From Craterostigma plantagineum (taxonomy: Eukaryota > Streptophyta > Magnoliopsida > Lamiales > Linderniaceae): 64,000 nucleotides of DNA. The notes below the pieces were generated by a model. It did not search any database. It saw nothing but the letters and a program-made list of their open reading frames with translations, and was not told the DNA's origin. The translations under genes were made by a program, and so were the position numbers. The stretch spans positions 1,798,001 through 1,862,000 of the forward strand of contig JAPQWV010000050.1 of NCBI GenBank assembly GCA_027422505.1. Reading direction: 5' to 3'. Below, piece after piece: positions 37,483 through 48,459 of the stretch; within the stretch, counting starts at the first letter, position 1, and each line of letters begins with the position of its first letter.

Positions 37483-38153
37483 AAAAGACACAAAGTTAAA
37501 AACTTTTTCTGATAATCAATTGTAAATTGAGCTCCATAATGTGCATTGCATGTATTTTTATATATCAACATAATACGATTGCGAAATCGCCTTGTGGTTC
37601 AAATGAAAACCATGTTCTCTGATCCACGCCATGTATAAGATAGTAAACAAAATCAGAAATGCTCATTTGTAGGGGGGAATTAACAACCGATTTGGATTAC
37701 AAAGCTGATCACAAGGCCATTTCATCAACAAACAATGACTAGGTATGTGTAATATTTACATAGATGGACAGAATGCATGCAAAATGCCTTTGCAAAACGT
37801 TATCTGTAGACTTATAGACAGCCATTTTTTCAGCAGTTCTGGTCTCCTCCATGCAAAGATGATTGAGAATAGATGAATGGGCTACAATGACAATGGTTTG
37901 GCCAAGAAAAAAAGAATAATCAAATTTACAGATATAACGCATCTTTTTGGATTAACAGAAAAATATGGTTGGTGGGTCAAATAAAAAAGCTTTACAGCAC
38001 ATGATTATCATACAGAAATAACTGTAAATAGCTTCTCCCATCATTCACCAATTATCGGACAGGAAAGTGTTAAATTGGCAACATAAAAACAGAAACAAAA
38101 GGGTCTGAGATAAAGTTCTAAGAACGTTTATCTCGATGCTTTCTCCTTTCTCT
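37483..38153. other. Flank right of the Sirevirus-type element
   Basis: Continuation of the sequence interrupted at 25904. No gene or RNA was recognised. Confidence 0.4.
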
Positions 38154-38414
38154 TCAAGGATACTTGATAGAGGTCAACAAATAGTTTTGCTTACGACAGG
38201 TTCGTGACCAATGTTCTTTCAAGCCACAATGATAGTTTGCGTACAACAGGTACGTGATCAATGATCTTTCAAGCCGTAAGGATGGCATTCCTAATTTCCT
38301 TTTATTGTCACTGAGGCCATTAGCGTCTCCATGAATTTCGCATTTGGAGACAATGAAGGATCTTTTCCTTGTGATATCAAGAGCAACGAACTCAAGTTTT
38401 TGCGAGATTAGCAA
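38110..38414 (-). pseudogene. Remnant of a retrotransposon gag (CCHC end)
   Basis: On the minus strand the frame contains LEFVALDIT and CEIHGDANGLSDN, resembling a widespread plant gag family (KLEFVALDI...AEIHLDAMGLGD). It then jumps to HWSRTCRKQ and, in another frame, VDLYQVSLKRKEK, which correspond to the end of the same family's zinc knuckle. The middle of the gene is deleted and part is duplicated: two ~50-bp repeats around 38200 and 38255. Confidence 0.5.
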
Positions 38415-38498
38415 TAAAAAAAATGTGTACTAGAAAAATGTTAAGTAAAACGTACCGAACTTACTCAAGTAGAGTACACGCCTCGACGTCGTCTAGAG

Positions 38499-38755
38499 TC
38501 TCATGTTGATAAAGTGTTGTAAATTTATTGCAAGAGACTATAAAGGATAAGAGAGATATCTTCCATTCACTTGTATTTTCACTTGTACAAATGCCTCTAT
38601 ATATAGACTTGAGGTAAAACCTTTACATTAATCACAATAGATTATAGGGTATGATAATAATAATAGAGATTAATATCATGAGGTGATGGGTGATAAGGAG
38701 AATGTTATGAGTTGTATAGAATGTTGAGTGGACATCCATATAAAATAATTTATAC
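38499..38755 (-). repeat. Probable LTR remnant
   Basis: The stretch with TGTTGTAAATTTATTGCAAG, GCCTCTATATATAGACTTGAGG and GACATCCATATAAAATAATT resembles a common dicot copia LTR read on the minus strand. No partner LTR is in the window, so the call is tentative. Confidence 0.35.
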
Positions 38756-38919
38756 TCTTGTATAAGGAGCCAATGATAAATAACAACTGTCAATTTGGTA
38801 TGTCATAGTTATTGACAATTTTATCCTTAATTGCTTAATTATAATTTACCATTAATAACTTAACTAATGTTCAAAATATAAGATAAATTGATATATTTGC
38901 AGTGTGTCATACATACTAG
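38756..38919 (+). mobile_element. Short Helitron-like sequence
   Basis: It begins TCTTGTATAAGGAGCC and ends with CTAG after a GTGTGTC-containing weak hairpin. The internal string TTTTATCCTTAATTGCTTAA occurs inverted in 61422-61640, which suggests two copies of one family in opposite orientation. Confidence 0.4.
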
Positions 38920-39537
38920 CGTTTATAACAAATTTTATTTAGGAAATTTTGTTATAAATAAACCATCCTATATATTTTCTTTTAGAAATAAACCCAATAT
39001 TAAATTATTTAAAAATAAACCCAAATATAATAATATCTTCTCAACTTGTACCCATGTTACCTTTATCAATCAATAGGTTAAATTTAATTCATTTTATTTT
39101 TGTTTTTTACTTCTTCGATTTTTCTAATTTAGTAGATTATTTACACCTTAAAATAACTCAAAAATTACAAAATAAATAAATATGTCGATGAATTCTGAAT
39201 AAAAGTTATAAATAAAAAATCATAAGTTTAAAAAATTTAAAATAAGCTAAATTGCCTATAACACATATGTGGTTTAAAAAATAAGCATTAAAACCCGTGT
39301 GATTCATTAATATCACAGTATTGAATATACCATCATGATTTATTTAACCACGTGCCCTTTGTAATTTTATTTTCAAAAGTTCGAGTTATTTTAAAGTGTG
39401 AAAAATAATTTATGAAAATAGAAAAAAAAAAAGTTAAAACAATAAAAAGAAAGAAATTTAACCTATTGTTTAGTTAATGTAACATGAGTCTAATTTGAGA
39501 AGATGCCAATTATAGTTGAGTTTATTTAGAAAAACTA
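38920..39537. other. AT-rich spacer
   Basis: No gene, RNA or clear repeat seen. Confidence 0.4.
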
Positions 39538-39540
39538 TAA

Positions 39541-40139
39541 GGGGGTGTTTGTTTATGGTGATCCAGCATCACCGTAATGTGAGTATGTGGATCGTGATAT
39601 ATCATCACTGTGTTTGTTTTGGGGTGATTCATTTCGCATATCATGATCTTGTAATATTATGTTTGATTAATTACGGTGATGTGTTGGGTGATATTGCATA
39701 AATGGCATATTTAACCCTACGTATATCATATAGGTAATATGAATTAATATGTTACGTAGAGGTGATAGTTTTTAAGCATTAATTATAAGTCTATTATATA
39801 TTATCAATGTTTCTTTATATTTTTAATTATATGCTTTTAAGATCTAAAATATTTAGTTATATAATTTAAAATATGAATAAGAGTATGTAAGGAATAAATA
39901 TCAAAATATCATGGGTAATATTGTCCAAATAAAATTTTCAAATATCACCTCATCACGATAATGTTGATCACCTAGCTTTTTGGGGATGATCCAAAAGTTG
40001 AAATATCACCCCACTGATCACTGAGGTGATCCTTCATTACTGTGATGACTCATCACCTACGAAAAACAAACACAACGATGAGGATGTGATTGAAGATCAC
40101 GGTGATGTTTTGGAGGATTTCCTCAAAGCAAACACCCCC
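39541..40139. mobile_element. Tourist-like (PIF/Harbinger) MITE
   Basis: The 599-bp element starts GGGGGTGTTTG and ends CAAACACCCCC, with 3-bp target-site duplications TAA at 39538-39540 and 40140-40142. The ends carry many short inverted GTGAT/ATCAC words, giving a fold-back structure. It has no coding content. It lies about 300 bp upstream of the NB-LRR start codon and could affect its promoter. Confidence 0.88.
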
Positions 40140-40142
40140 TAA

Positions 40143-40446
40143 TTGGGTATATTTTTAGAACAAAATAAATAGGATGAATTATTTGTACCAAATTTTCCAG
40201 TGTATTATTATTTATTAATAGTTAGTTCGTAGTATATATCTACTATATACACCGACAGTTTATGCTCATGTGAGACTCGAGTGGATATACTTGTAGTACT
40301 ATACAAGAGATATTTCTTTCAACTCAATCACCGTTTCTGCGGGAACCACTTGTTTGAATTATTACAATCAGTGTCAATACTTTGAATTATTATCACTCTA
40401 TCTATCCACTTTCATACAATTCCGTCCGTTCATCGCTGATGTAGTT
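40143..40446 (+). promoter_or_regulatory. Upstream region of the NB-LRR gene
   Basis: A TATA-like run CTACTATATACACC lies near 40240, about 200 bp before the likely start codon at 40447. The reading frame stays open upstream to 40354, but the extra 31 residues are unlike the family, so I take the ATG at 40447. Confidence 0.4.
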
Positions 40447-43221
40447 ATGGCCGTAGCAGCTTATGCGTCTGTAATCTCTCTTTTGACTTCATTGGACAAC
40501 GTTCTTCTGCCTTCACGCCTATGGATGATCCCCGACATGTCCCAGATCGAAGCACTACAGCAGAAGCTCGCTTTCTTGCAAGAATTTCTCGAAATTCACT
40601 CGCAAAAATCAACTACCAACGAACTACTCCGCGAGCTGGCGGTTAAACTGCAGATCACTGAAGTCGTGCTCGATTTAGAAGATCTATTCGACAAGCATGT
40701 CGTAGATCGACTGCGCACCAAAGGACTCCACGACGGCCAGATCGGAGAGAAGACGAGCTCGTCGTTCTGTCAAGATCTGCAATTCTTGATTGAAAAGATC
40801 GAGTCGATAAATCAAGCGCTGACGAAATTCGGAGCGGAAGACCATGGAATTGGGGCAGATCGACGACGACCGCGTATTAGCAACTCTCCTCTTGCAACCT
40901 CAGCTGATTCGAGCGGTGAGAAGGCGGTGGGGCTCGAAGATCGTGTGTTGAAGATAATGGAACGACTCACTGGGAACGAGCGTAGCCTACAAATCATCCC
41001 TATCGTAGGAATGGGAGGTATTGGCAAGACGACCCTCGCTCGCAATACCTTCGATAAGAAACTCATCGTTGAGCACTTCGACGTTCGTATTTGGATCACA
41101 CTATCGCAAGAGTACGACGGGCAGAGTATTCTTTTGGGTCTCAAAAAAGATAGAGTTATTGATGGTGCTGATGATGATTTAGGAACATGTTTGTACAAAA
41201 AGTTACAGGGTCGAAGGTATCTGATTGTTATGGACGATGTTTGGGGTATAGATGCTTGGGACAAATTTAGGCCTTTCTTTCCGAATAATAAGAATGGAAG
41301 TCGAATTATTGTGACGACGAGGCTGATTAACGTAGCCGACAGTATAACCAGCGCTCGTAGTAACAGTTACTCGATGTGTTTACTAGATGAGGAGAGCAGT
41401 TGGAAATTATTTAGCGAAAAAGCGTTTGGAAAAAACGGTGGAAGGTCGACGAGCGAATTAGAGGAGATTGGAAAGAAGATCGCAAGGAACTGCAAAGGAC
41501 TTCCCCTCACGCTCGTCGTGGTCGGTGGACTCCTTTCAAACTCTAGTAATCTGAGCCGCGAATATTGGGAATCCGTTGCAGATAATGTGAACTCATTCTA
41601 TCATTTGGAGATTGAGGAAAACTGCTTGGGGATTTTGTACCTCAGTTACAATCATTTGCCCATTCATCTCAAGGCATGCTTCCTTCGGTTGAAAGAATTT
41701 CCCGAAGACAGCGACATCAAAGTCTCTAGCCTTTTCGAGTATTGGATTGCGGAGGGAATTGTGCGGCCGTCGGCCAGAAGTGATAATAAGACATTGGAAG
41801 AAGTTGCCATGGAATACTTGGAAGATCTAATCGGCAGAAATATGATCTTCGTTCGAAAGCTGGGGAGGATGGGGGACATCGGAACTTGCGGCGTCCACGA
41901 TATCCTTAGGCAGCTGTGCGTCAAGGAATCTCTTAAAGAGAACATTTTTACCAATTTGAATATGGATATTGATCCTTCGTTCTCTGCGAGTTCATGCTTT
42001 GTATGCCTTGATGGAACGAGGACAACAAAGAGGATTGGCGTCAGCAATCCACAATTGCTCGACATCATCAACGGCTGTCATGAATATTAAATCAAGATTC
42101 ATTAGGTTGATAAACAAGGTTGGCAACCATATCTTCAAGGCTTCATGCTTCGTATGCCATGATGGAATGAGGACGACGGCGACAAAGAGGATTGGCGTCT
42201 GCGAAGTCAATTGTTCGACATCATCAACGGCTGTCATGAATCCCATGGTGTGCGATGATTGCAGCACAAGGCATCAACGGTTTATCAAATCAAGATTCGT
42301 TAGGTTGATAAAGAAGGTGGACGGCAAGATCGTAGAAATCCCACACACGACGAAGCTGACGTGGCTTGCAATCCACATTGACAAAGTAGGGTCCGAATAC
42401 GCATCTCCGTCCCCCATCTCTCTACTTTGGAATCTAAGGGTCTTGAGCGGAGATCTTCACAATGGGCTAGTGCTATTATCGAGCATATGGGAGATGCCAC
42501 AACTTAGGAAAGTGTACGCATTCTATGACGTGTTGCCCGATCCAACGGACGAGTTCATCGTATTGAACCAATTACAAACACTTCGTACGGTTGGAAACAT
42601 GAAGTGGACGGATGAAGTCGTCAGAAGGGTCCCAAATCTAGTCGAGTTGGAGGCTGAATACATATTAGATTGGGACGACAACGAGGAACTAAGCGGCTAC
42701 TGCCTCAATAACCTTGCACTTCTGCATAAGCTTCGATCCTTGACACTGATTTTTGTTGATTGCACTTTGCGCATGGAAAACATCGCCTTCCCAAACTCGC
42801 TGAAGGAATTGGATTTGTACTTTTGTGGACTCTGCTGGGAAGACATGACGGTGATCGGTTCGCTGCCGAACCTCCAAGTGCTTCAGATATACCACGGTGC
42901 CTTTGTCGGGGAAGAGTGGTGCATGGTCGAAGGGCAATTTCAGAAATTAAGTGCCTGACACTTAAAGGTTTAGACGTTGTGGCTTGGAGAGCAGAGGCTA
43001 GAAGTAGCCTTCCCGCTCTTGAGATGCTTTGCCTCGAGAAACTGAAGGAGCTTAAGGAATTTCCGTCAGGCATCGGAGATATTGATACCCTTCGTAGGAT
43101 AGAAGTGTTATTTTGCAATGAATGCATCGTCAACTCGGTGAAGCAGATAAAGGAGGAACAAGACGACCGTGATAATGAGATTCTTGTTGTTATATGGCCC
43201 ATTCTATCATACGCTGTATAA
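40447..43221 (+). pseudogene. CC-NB-LRR resistance-like gene (R1-type), frame broken
   Basis: Proteins of this type are intracellular immune receptors. From Met at 40447 (MAVAAYASVISLL): Rx-type coiled coil at residues 1-130; P-loop GMGGIGKTT about 188-196; kinase-2 YLIVMDDVW about 258-266; RNBS-B GSRIIVTTR about 284-292; GLPL about 351-354; and VHD (for MHD) about 483-485. The frame ends at a stop at 42088-42090, giving 547 residues without LRRs. LRR coding resumes in another frame to 42958 (LWNLRVLSGDLHNG, SLPNLQVLQIYHGAF). After a second shift (AA where the paralogue at 17606-18204 has AAA) it runs to 43221. The first break is a 151-bp tandem duplication (41991-42141 repeated from 42142). 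It may be a truncated CC-NB-ARC gene rather than dead. Confidence 0.85.
41991..42320 (+). repeat. Internal tandem duplication in the NB-LRR gene
   Basis: Unit 1 (41991-42122) and unit 2 (42142-42320) both run from TTCATGCTT to AGGTTGATAAA. Unit 2 has a 6-bp insertion and about 40 extra bases (CCCATGGTGTGCGATGATTG and following). The offset of 151 bp is not a multiple of three. Confidence 0.85.
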
Positions 43222-43917
43222 TTATTAGTCCTCCTCGTTGTGTTGTTAATGAAACAAGTGTCCATGAATGATTACCAAGAAAACAAATTATTACGAGAAT
43301 TATTTTTTATTGTTGAAAAAAAGGCAAGGAATATTGTAATTAGTCCCTGCACAAACCGTTTATAGAATAAGATATAGATTTTGAACAGTATAACAAACTC
43401 AAACCTATCTTCTCTATATTTTACTCTATACAAAATATTTAATTAATTTAATTATATTTTACAAAATTGTATTATCATTTTAGACTTTCATATTTTTAAA
43501 ATAAATTATTTATTATCCTTAAAATTTATAAAATCTAGAATAATTTATAATATCTAAAAAATATCTGAATAAATAAATTAAATAATAGAACATCTAAAAG
43601 TACACGTAAAGCAGAAAAAAAAAGATAAAGAAAGAAAGAAAACATAAAGGAAAGAGAAAAAACATTTGTAAGTTCAATTATAATTAATTTGAAACTAGCT
43701 AAAAAATACACGTAAAATTAACAGTTATATATTAAAAAATATATGAAACCACAAACTAAAAATAACTCATTTATAGTAAGGAGCATTTCCCCAATAATTA
43801 TCGGGTTATAATTGTAATTCTGAATCGATATCCCCAATCTTCCATCGTTGTCTTCGTCCGATCCCTTGCACTTTATTAATAGGCCTACTCTATGACAAAT
43901 CCCAACTGGTTTTCACG
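43222..43917. other. 3' flank of the NB-LRR gene
   Basis: AT-rich, no further gene. The first few tens of bases resemble the sequence at 18170-18205. Block B of the segmental duplication begins at about 43918. Confidence 0.45.
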
Positions 43918-43984
43918 AGATTTATTATAGTGTTCCTATTGATTTATTTATTAATTTTCAATATTTCATTCTTGTTGAGCCAAA

Positions 43985-45549
43985 CAACAATCGTGGGCCA
44001 TTTAGTTATTCTATGAAAGCCTCCATCATGTTGGGCTAAATTAGTAACATGAATATCTCTTGGATATCATACCACCACAAATGTAATTAACAAAAACTTA
44101 CAATCATCTATACCCAATTGATATGTCGAGTATTTTACTACTTTACCTTTAATATTTAAGTTTATTACAATTATATTGTTACTTTTAAATTCCATGTTTT
44201 AAATAACATAATTTATATATTAATATTCAAAATATATGTTTGCATATATAATGGATGTGCTAAAATTACTATTTTTTTTTATGGAGAGTATCATGCATCT
44301 CTATATAACATTTTCGATTGCGCCGATGTATTCATCTCCTTATAGTATATTAGTATAGAGTTAATGTATCATTCATTTCGTGTTGCTTTCCTTTTTATTA
44401 TTCTAGTTAGGCTCGTTTATTACATGGAGTGGAGACATATAACTCATGAATTCAACCAATTAAATGAAAAGACTAGTAACCAATTAAATGAAAGGGCTAG
44501 TCAAACAAAACGAAGAATCAAGATTCCCTCAGAAACATGGTTCGCGTTCTCACTAAAGTGTAGTACTAATAAATAAAGCAAAAAAAAAAAAGACACGATT
44601 TGATCATTGATATAGCCTTTGCTTTACTTGTAAGTTTTGGTGCATTTCCAAGCAAGATTTCACTACAAAAAGGAGTTACCCTCGAATCATGGATCTTTGG
44701 ACTATATGGCGAATAATATTAAATCGGTCATGCCGTGTCATACCAAGAAGAAAAAGGAGTCAAAATGTTGTAAGTGGATTATGATGCAATATATGTTAAA
44801 ATAGTATTACTTCCACAAAGCAGCTTCTCTATATAAAAAGGATCCCAATGTTGTCAATGGTTTCAATCCCTCGTCAATATCCCCAAATGGGCAAACTATT
44901 ACATCCTTAATAATTATCATCAACAATTTAGAAAAAATGCTGCAAAAAGTATTGCAATAAGGCGTTTCCATGGATCTTGATGATAGAGAATGGCACTATA
45001 CATTTATATGCTCTTCTTGAGTTATAGTTTTCTTGAGGAGGTACGACGTTCATATTCTCTTACCATTTGTGCTGATATATATACATATATATTGATATAA
45101 ATATATATATTATTTTTCAGAAATCTCATTCGAAATTGGAAGAGGCAAACCGGCAAGTCACGAGAAGGCAAAGGGACTCAAGTTTAGAGTCTTACCCACT
45201 ATTTGGATTTTTAATTATTATATGATTATGTAATAACGTCGTCTAAACAAGTGTAGTAAAGCAACCCTGTGGAATATAAATTGCGAATGTCATACACAGA
45301 TTATATATATCAGCTCAAAAACCTAATTTGGGATAACTTGTAGTCTGTAGAAGCATAACTTGCGATAATTGGCCAATGGAGAGTGAAAGAGTATTTGATA
45401 AGCGAACTATGGATACCATATTTTGCCCTTTTATTCTGTTTAATATGGCTACGGGCCAACATTAGATATATACTCTAGTTGCACTTGCAATTCAGTATAG
45501 ATACAAAAAAAAACCTGAAATTTTAACACCTTTATCAACAATTGGTGAA
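43985..45549. other. Non-coding part of copy B
   Basis: Matches 1589-3204, without the hAT insertion. The exon-like stretch at 45121-45225 corresponds to 2742-2849. No recognised gene. Confidence 0.5.
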
Positions 45550-45558
45550 AAAAATTTA

Positions 45559-45960
45559 GGCAAATTCCCACTGGTACCCTAGAGATTTTGAGTTTTCCCA
45601 TTGGTACCTTTGTTTCGACTTTTTCCCGTTGGTACCCAAAACTGGATTTAAAAAACTTAAAATATTCAGAAATTCAAAAATAAAATATTTTTAATTATAA
45701 AAATAGTATATAGTTGGGAAATATTATATAAATATTTTTAAAAATGTTTTCCGAAATATTTAAAATTATCATAAATTCAAAAATAATTATTTTTTTTTGA
45801 AAAATAATTTTAATTATAAAAAATAGTATATAATCATAAAAAAAATTACTGAAAACGAAAAAAAAATGCAGAATCGGAGAAAACACAGAGCAACATCAAC
45901 AATACAAACACGACCAAAAGAACTCGAAAATAAGAACGAGAGGAGCAACGAAACACCAAA
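45559..45960. mobile_element. MULE-like element, left part (copy B)
   Basis: Corresponds to the left part of 3214-4166, preceded by the same 9-mer AAAAATTTA (45550-45558). The element is interrupted here by the gypsy insertion and resumes at 55441. Confidence 0.85.
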
Positions 45961-45967
45961 CTGGTCC

Positions 45968-48425
45968 TTGTTCAGATTTTACATACAATACAAACGTATT
46001 TTACAAAAACACACATAATTAAACGTAACGCCCACCGCACAGGTCGCATCCATGTACACACCACCCTCAAAAGTCACCGGAAGTTTCAGAAGGACCAGCC
46101 TCGTCATCTAAACATTTACGTACCGTATTTGCTACGTCTACAACACATAAAAACATGGGATGAGCTATAAAGCTCAGTAAGTGGAAATATGCATGTATGC
46201 ACGTGTCCAAAATAGCAAAGGCATCCGCGCCAGTGCTTTCTAATACTATCCTCACATCATACTCATTCATTTCTCGTTTCCATCAGGGCCCATAGCTACT
46301 TACTAACCGCACCACCATATCATGAGCTCAAATCCTCTTCGGATAAAAATACGATAGTGGCCCACACTGGCTAGGATAAAATTAGGGTTTATCTCCAATC
46401 TTATCATTTACCAGGTCGCCCCTCTATCAAATTACTTTCCTGGCACTATAGTTATACTACATGCCTTCCCAATACCTAAATAATTTAGGTAAATATACTC
46501 GACGGTTTTACCCCCGTCATGATGCCTTTGTAGAAGTAGCTATATTCTCATCTATCTCCATTACATATAATTCGCTTTCCACTCGAATATATAATGCACG
46601 CTCATTCCTCAAATTACTCAATATGATTCGTGCGTGCATATGATCATGATGCATAAATGTTGCAACATTAAACATTCCAAATAATCTCATATAACAGATA
46701 ATTCACATACCACATATTCATCGAAGCAATTAGTCACATATTAATACACATATCAATCAATTTATGTGTTGTAGGTGAAATTCCCACTTACCTGACGTCC
46801 TTAAGCTAATCGCTAACCGGTCTGTTGAGTTTCCTAAAATATCGTCCTTTAACCACGAAAAGACAATAAAATCAGTTTATATATTATATTAGTTGACTAC
46901 GTAAATTTTCGTTCGAAAATTCCATCAAAAAGGACGTTTGCCTATACCGTAAATTGACCCTGAAGACACCGAGAGGCAAATTATGACCGGGCGTTACGAG
47001 AGACTATGCCCATTAGACTCAGAATATTTTTCTGATTAAATGGTATAAAAATATTTTTCCTCAAAAAGTGTTTTATTCGTAGAACTTAAAACGTTTTATT
47101 CGTAGGGGTTCTGATTCGCGAAGTGTATTACATGAACCCGCGAAATTCTACACAGTTCGCGAAGTGTTACACAGATTCGCAAACCCACACACAATTCGCG
47201 AAGTCACTGTTCATTCGCAAAAGTTACTGTTCATTCGCAAAAGTTACTGTTCATGTGCAAAAGTTACTGTTCATTCGTAAAGTCACTGTTCACTTCGCGA
47301 ATTCACTGTTCACCCGCGAAGTTACTATTCACTTTGCGAATTCACTGTTCACCGCGAAGTTACTGTTCACTTCGCGAATTTACTGTTCACCCGCAAAACT
47401 CACTTCGCACACCTCAATTCACAAACCTCATTCGCATATCTTCAGTTCGCAAAAAAAAAAAAAATCAGTTCACACTCCCATTTTGCAAACTCATTCAAAC
47501 TCACAATTCGCGAACTCTTAACAATTCGCGAAATTAATATCACACACAGTTCGCAAAATTCATTCAACCCGCAAAACTTCACACAGTTCGCGAAATTTCT
47601 TCCAACTTGCAAAACTCTCAATTCGCGAACTAATTCGCGAACTACTCAAAATTCGCAAACTCTTATTTCACGATCACGCAAACACTGTTAATACCCAAAA
47701 ACTTAAAACTTTCCATTAAAATCCATTTCCTTCAAGAACACGATGCACATCTTAAAAACTTCAAGATATATTTAGACCCTTTAAATTAAAAATCTGTATA
47801 AAACCTAAGCAAATCTAACTTCTCACACTTAGAACATATTAAATCATAATTAAAAACATAGAAATCAAGGTAAGAAATTTATACCCCTTTCCAAGCTTAA
47901 GTTCAACCTCTACAGTTTGAGTTCTCCGTCTTCTCTCTAGATTAATTTTTCTTATGATTGAATAAATGATTAATTTTACTTCTCCACTAGTACTTTAGAC
48001 AACAAAGGACAAAACCCAACGTTGATATTTACCTAATCCAAAAAGCATTGTCTGCCACTTGTCTTCCTTCCTTAATTATAATTAGTTTATTATTATAATA
48101 TTTCCTAACTTCAAAGGTTCAAAGTTCAATTCATAAAAACACTTTGCACTTCCACACTTCACGAATCCTTATGATTCGCGAAGTATACTTCACAAACTCA
48201 TACACTTCGCGAATCTCTTAACTCGCGAAGTCTACCTCACATATTCATAATTCGCCACTTAAAATTGACCCGTGAAAATTCTTATTTCATGATTCGCGAA
48301 TCTCATAATTCACCGACGTCCTAATTTCACATAAGCACATAATAAATAAAAATATGCAGTCATATAATCACGTAATATGCATGCAAATTTATTGGCCGGC
48401 TTACTTACGGGACCCGGGTATTACA
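45968..48425 (-). repeat. Gypsy LTR, left copy (outer end truncated)
   Basis: 2458 bp matching 53215-55440 and continuing to the true LTR edge at 48425. The first ~143 bp of the full LTR are missing on the outer side. Contains the TTCGCGAA/ACTGTTCA array. Confidence 0.92.
47105..47665. repeat. TTCGCGAA / ACTGTTCA array in the left gypsy LTR
   Basis: About 15 copies of the palindrome-like TTCGCGAA or close variants, interleaved at 47205-47395 with nine copies of ACTGTTCA and one ACTATTCA spaced about 19-21 bases. A second cluster of TTCGCGAA lies at about 48165-48300. Confidence 0.85.
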
Positions 48426-48445
48426 TTCTCCCCCCTTAAAGAGGA
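48426..48445 (-). promoter_or_regulatory. Polypurine tract of the gypsy element
   Basis: On the minus strand the bases just before the 3' LTR are purine-rich (CTTTAAGGGGGGAGAA), the expected plus-strand priming site. Confidence 0.75.
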
Positions 48446-48459
48446 TTTCGCCCTCGAAA

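Noticed and set aside
47123..47537. Two overlapping open frames on the plus strand (Cys/Phe/Ser-rich repeats)
   Set aside because: They are translations of the TTCGCGAA/ACTGTTCA array in the gypsy LTR; the same occurs at 54411-54965.
47105..47665. A CRISPR-like array
   Set aside because: Units are short, imperfect and without unique spacers, and lie in a plant retrotransposon LTR.
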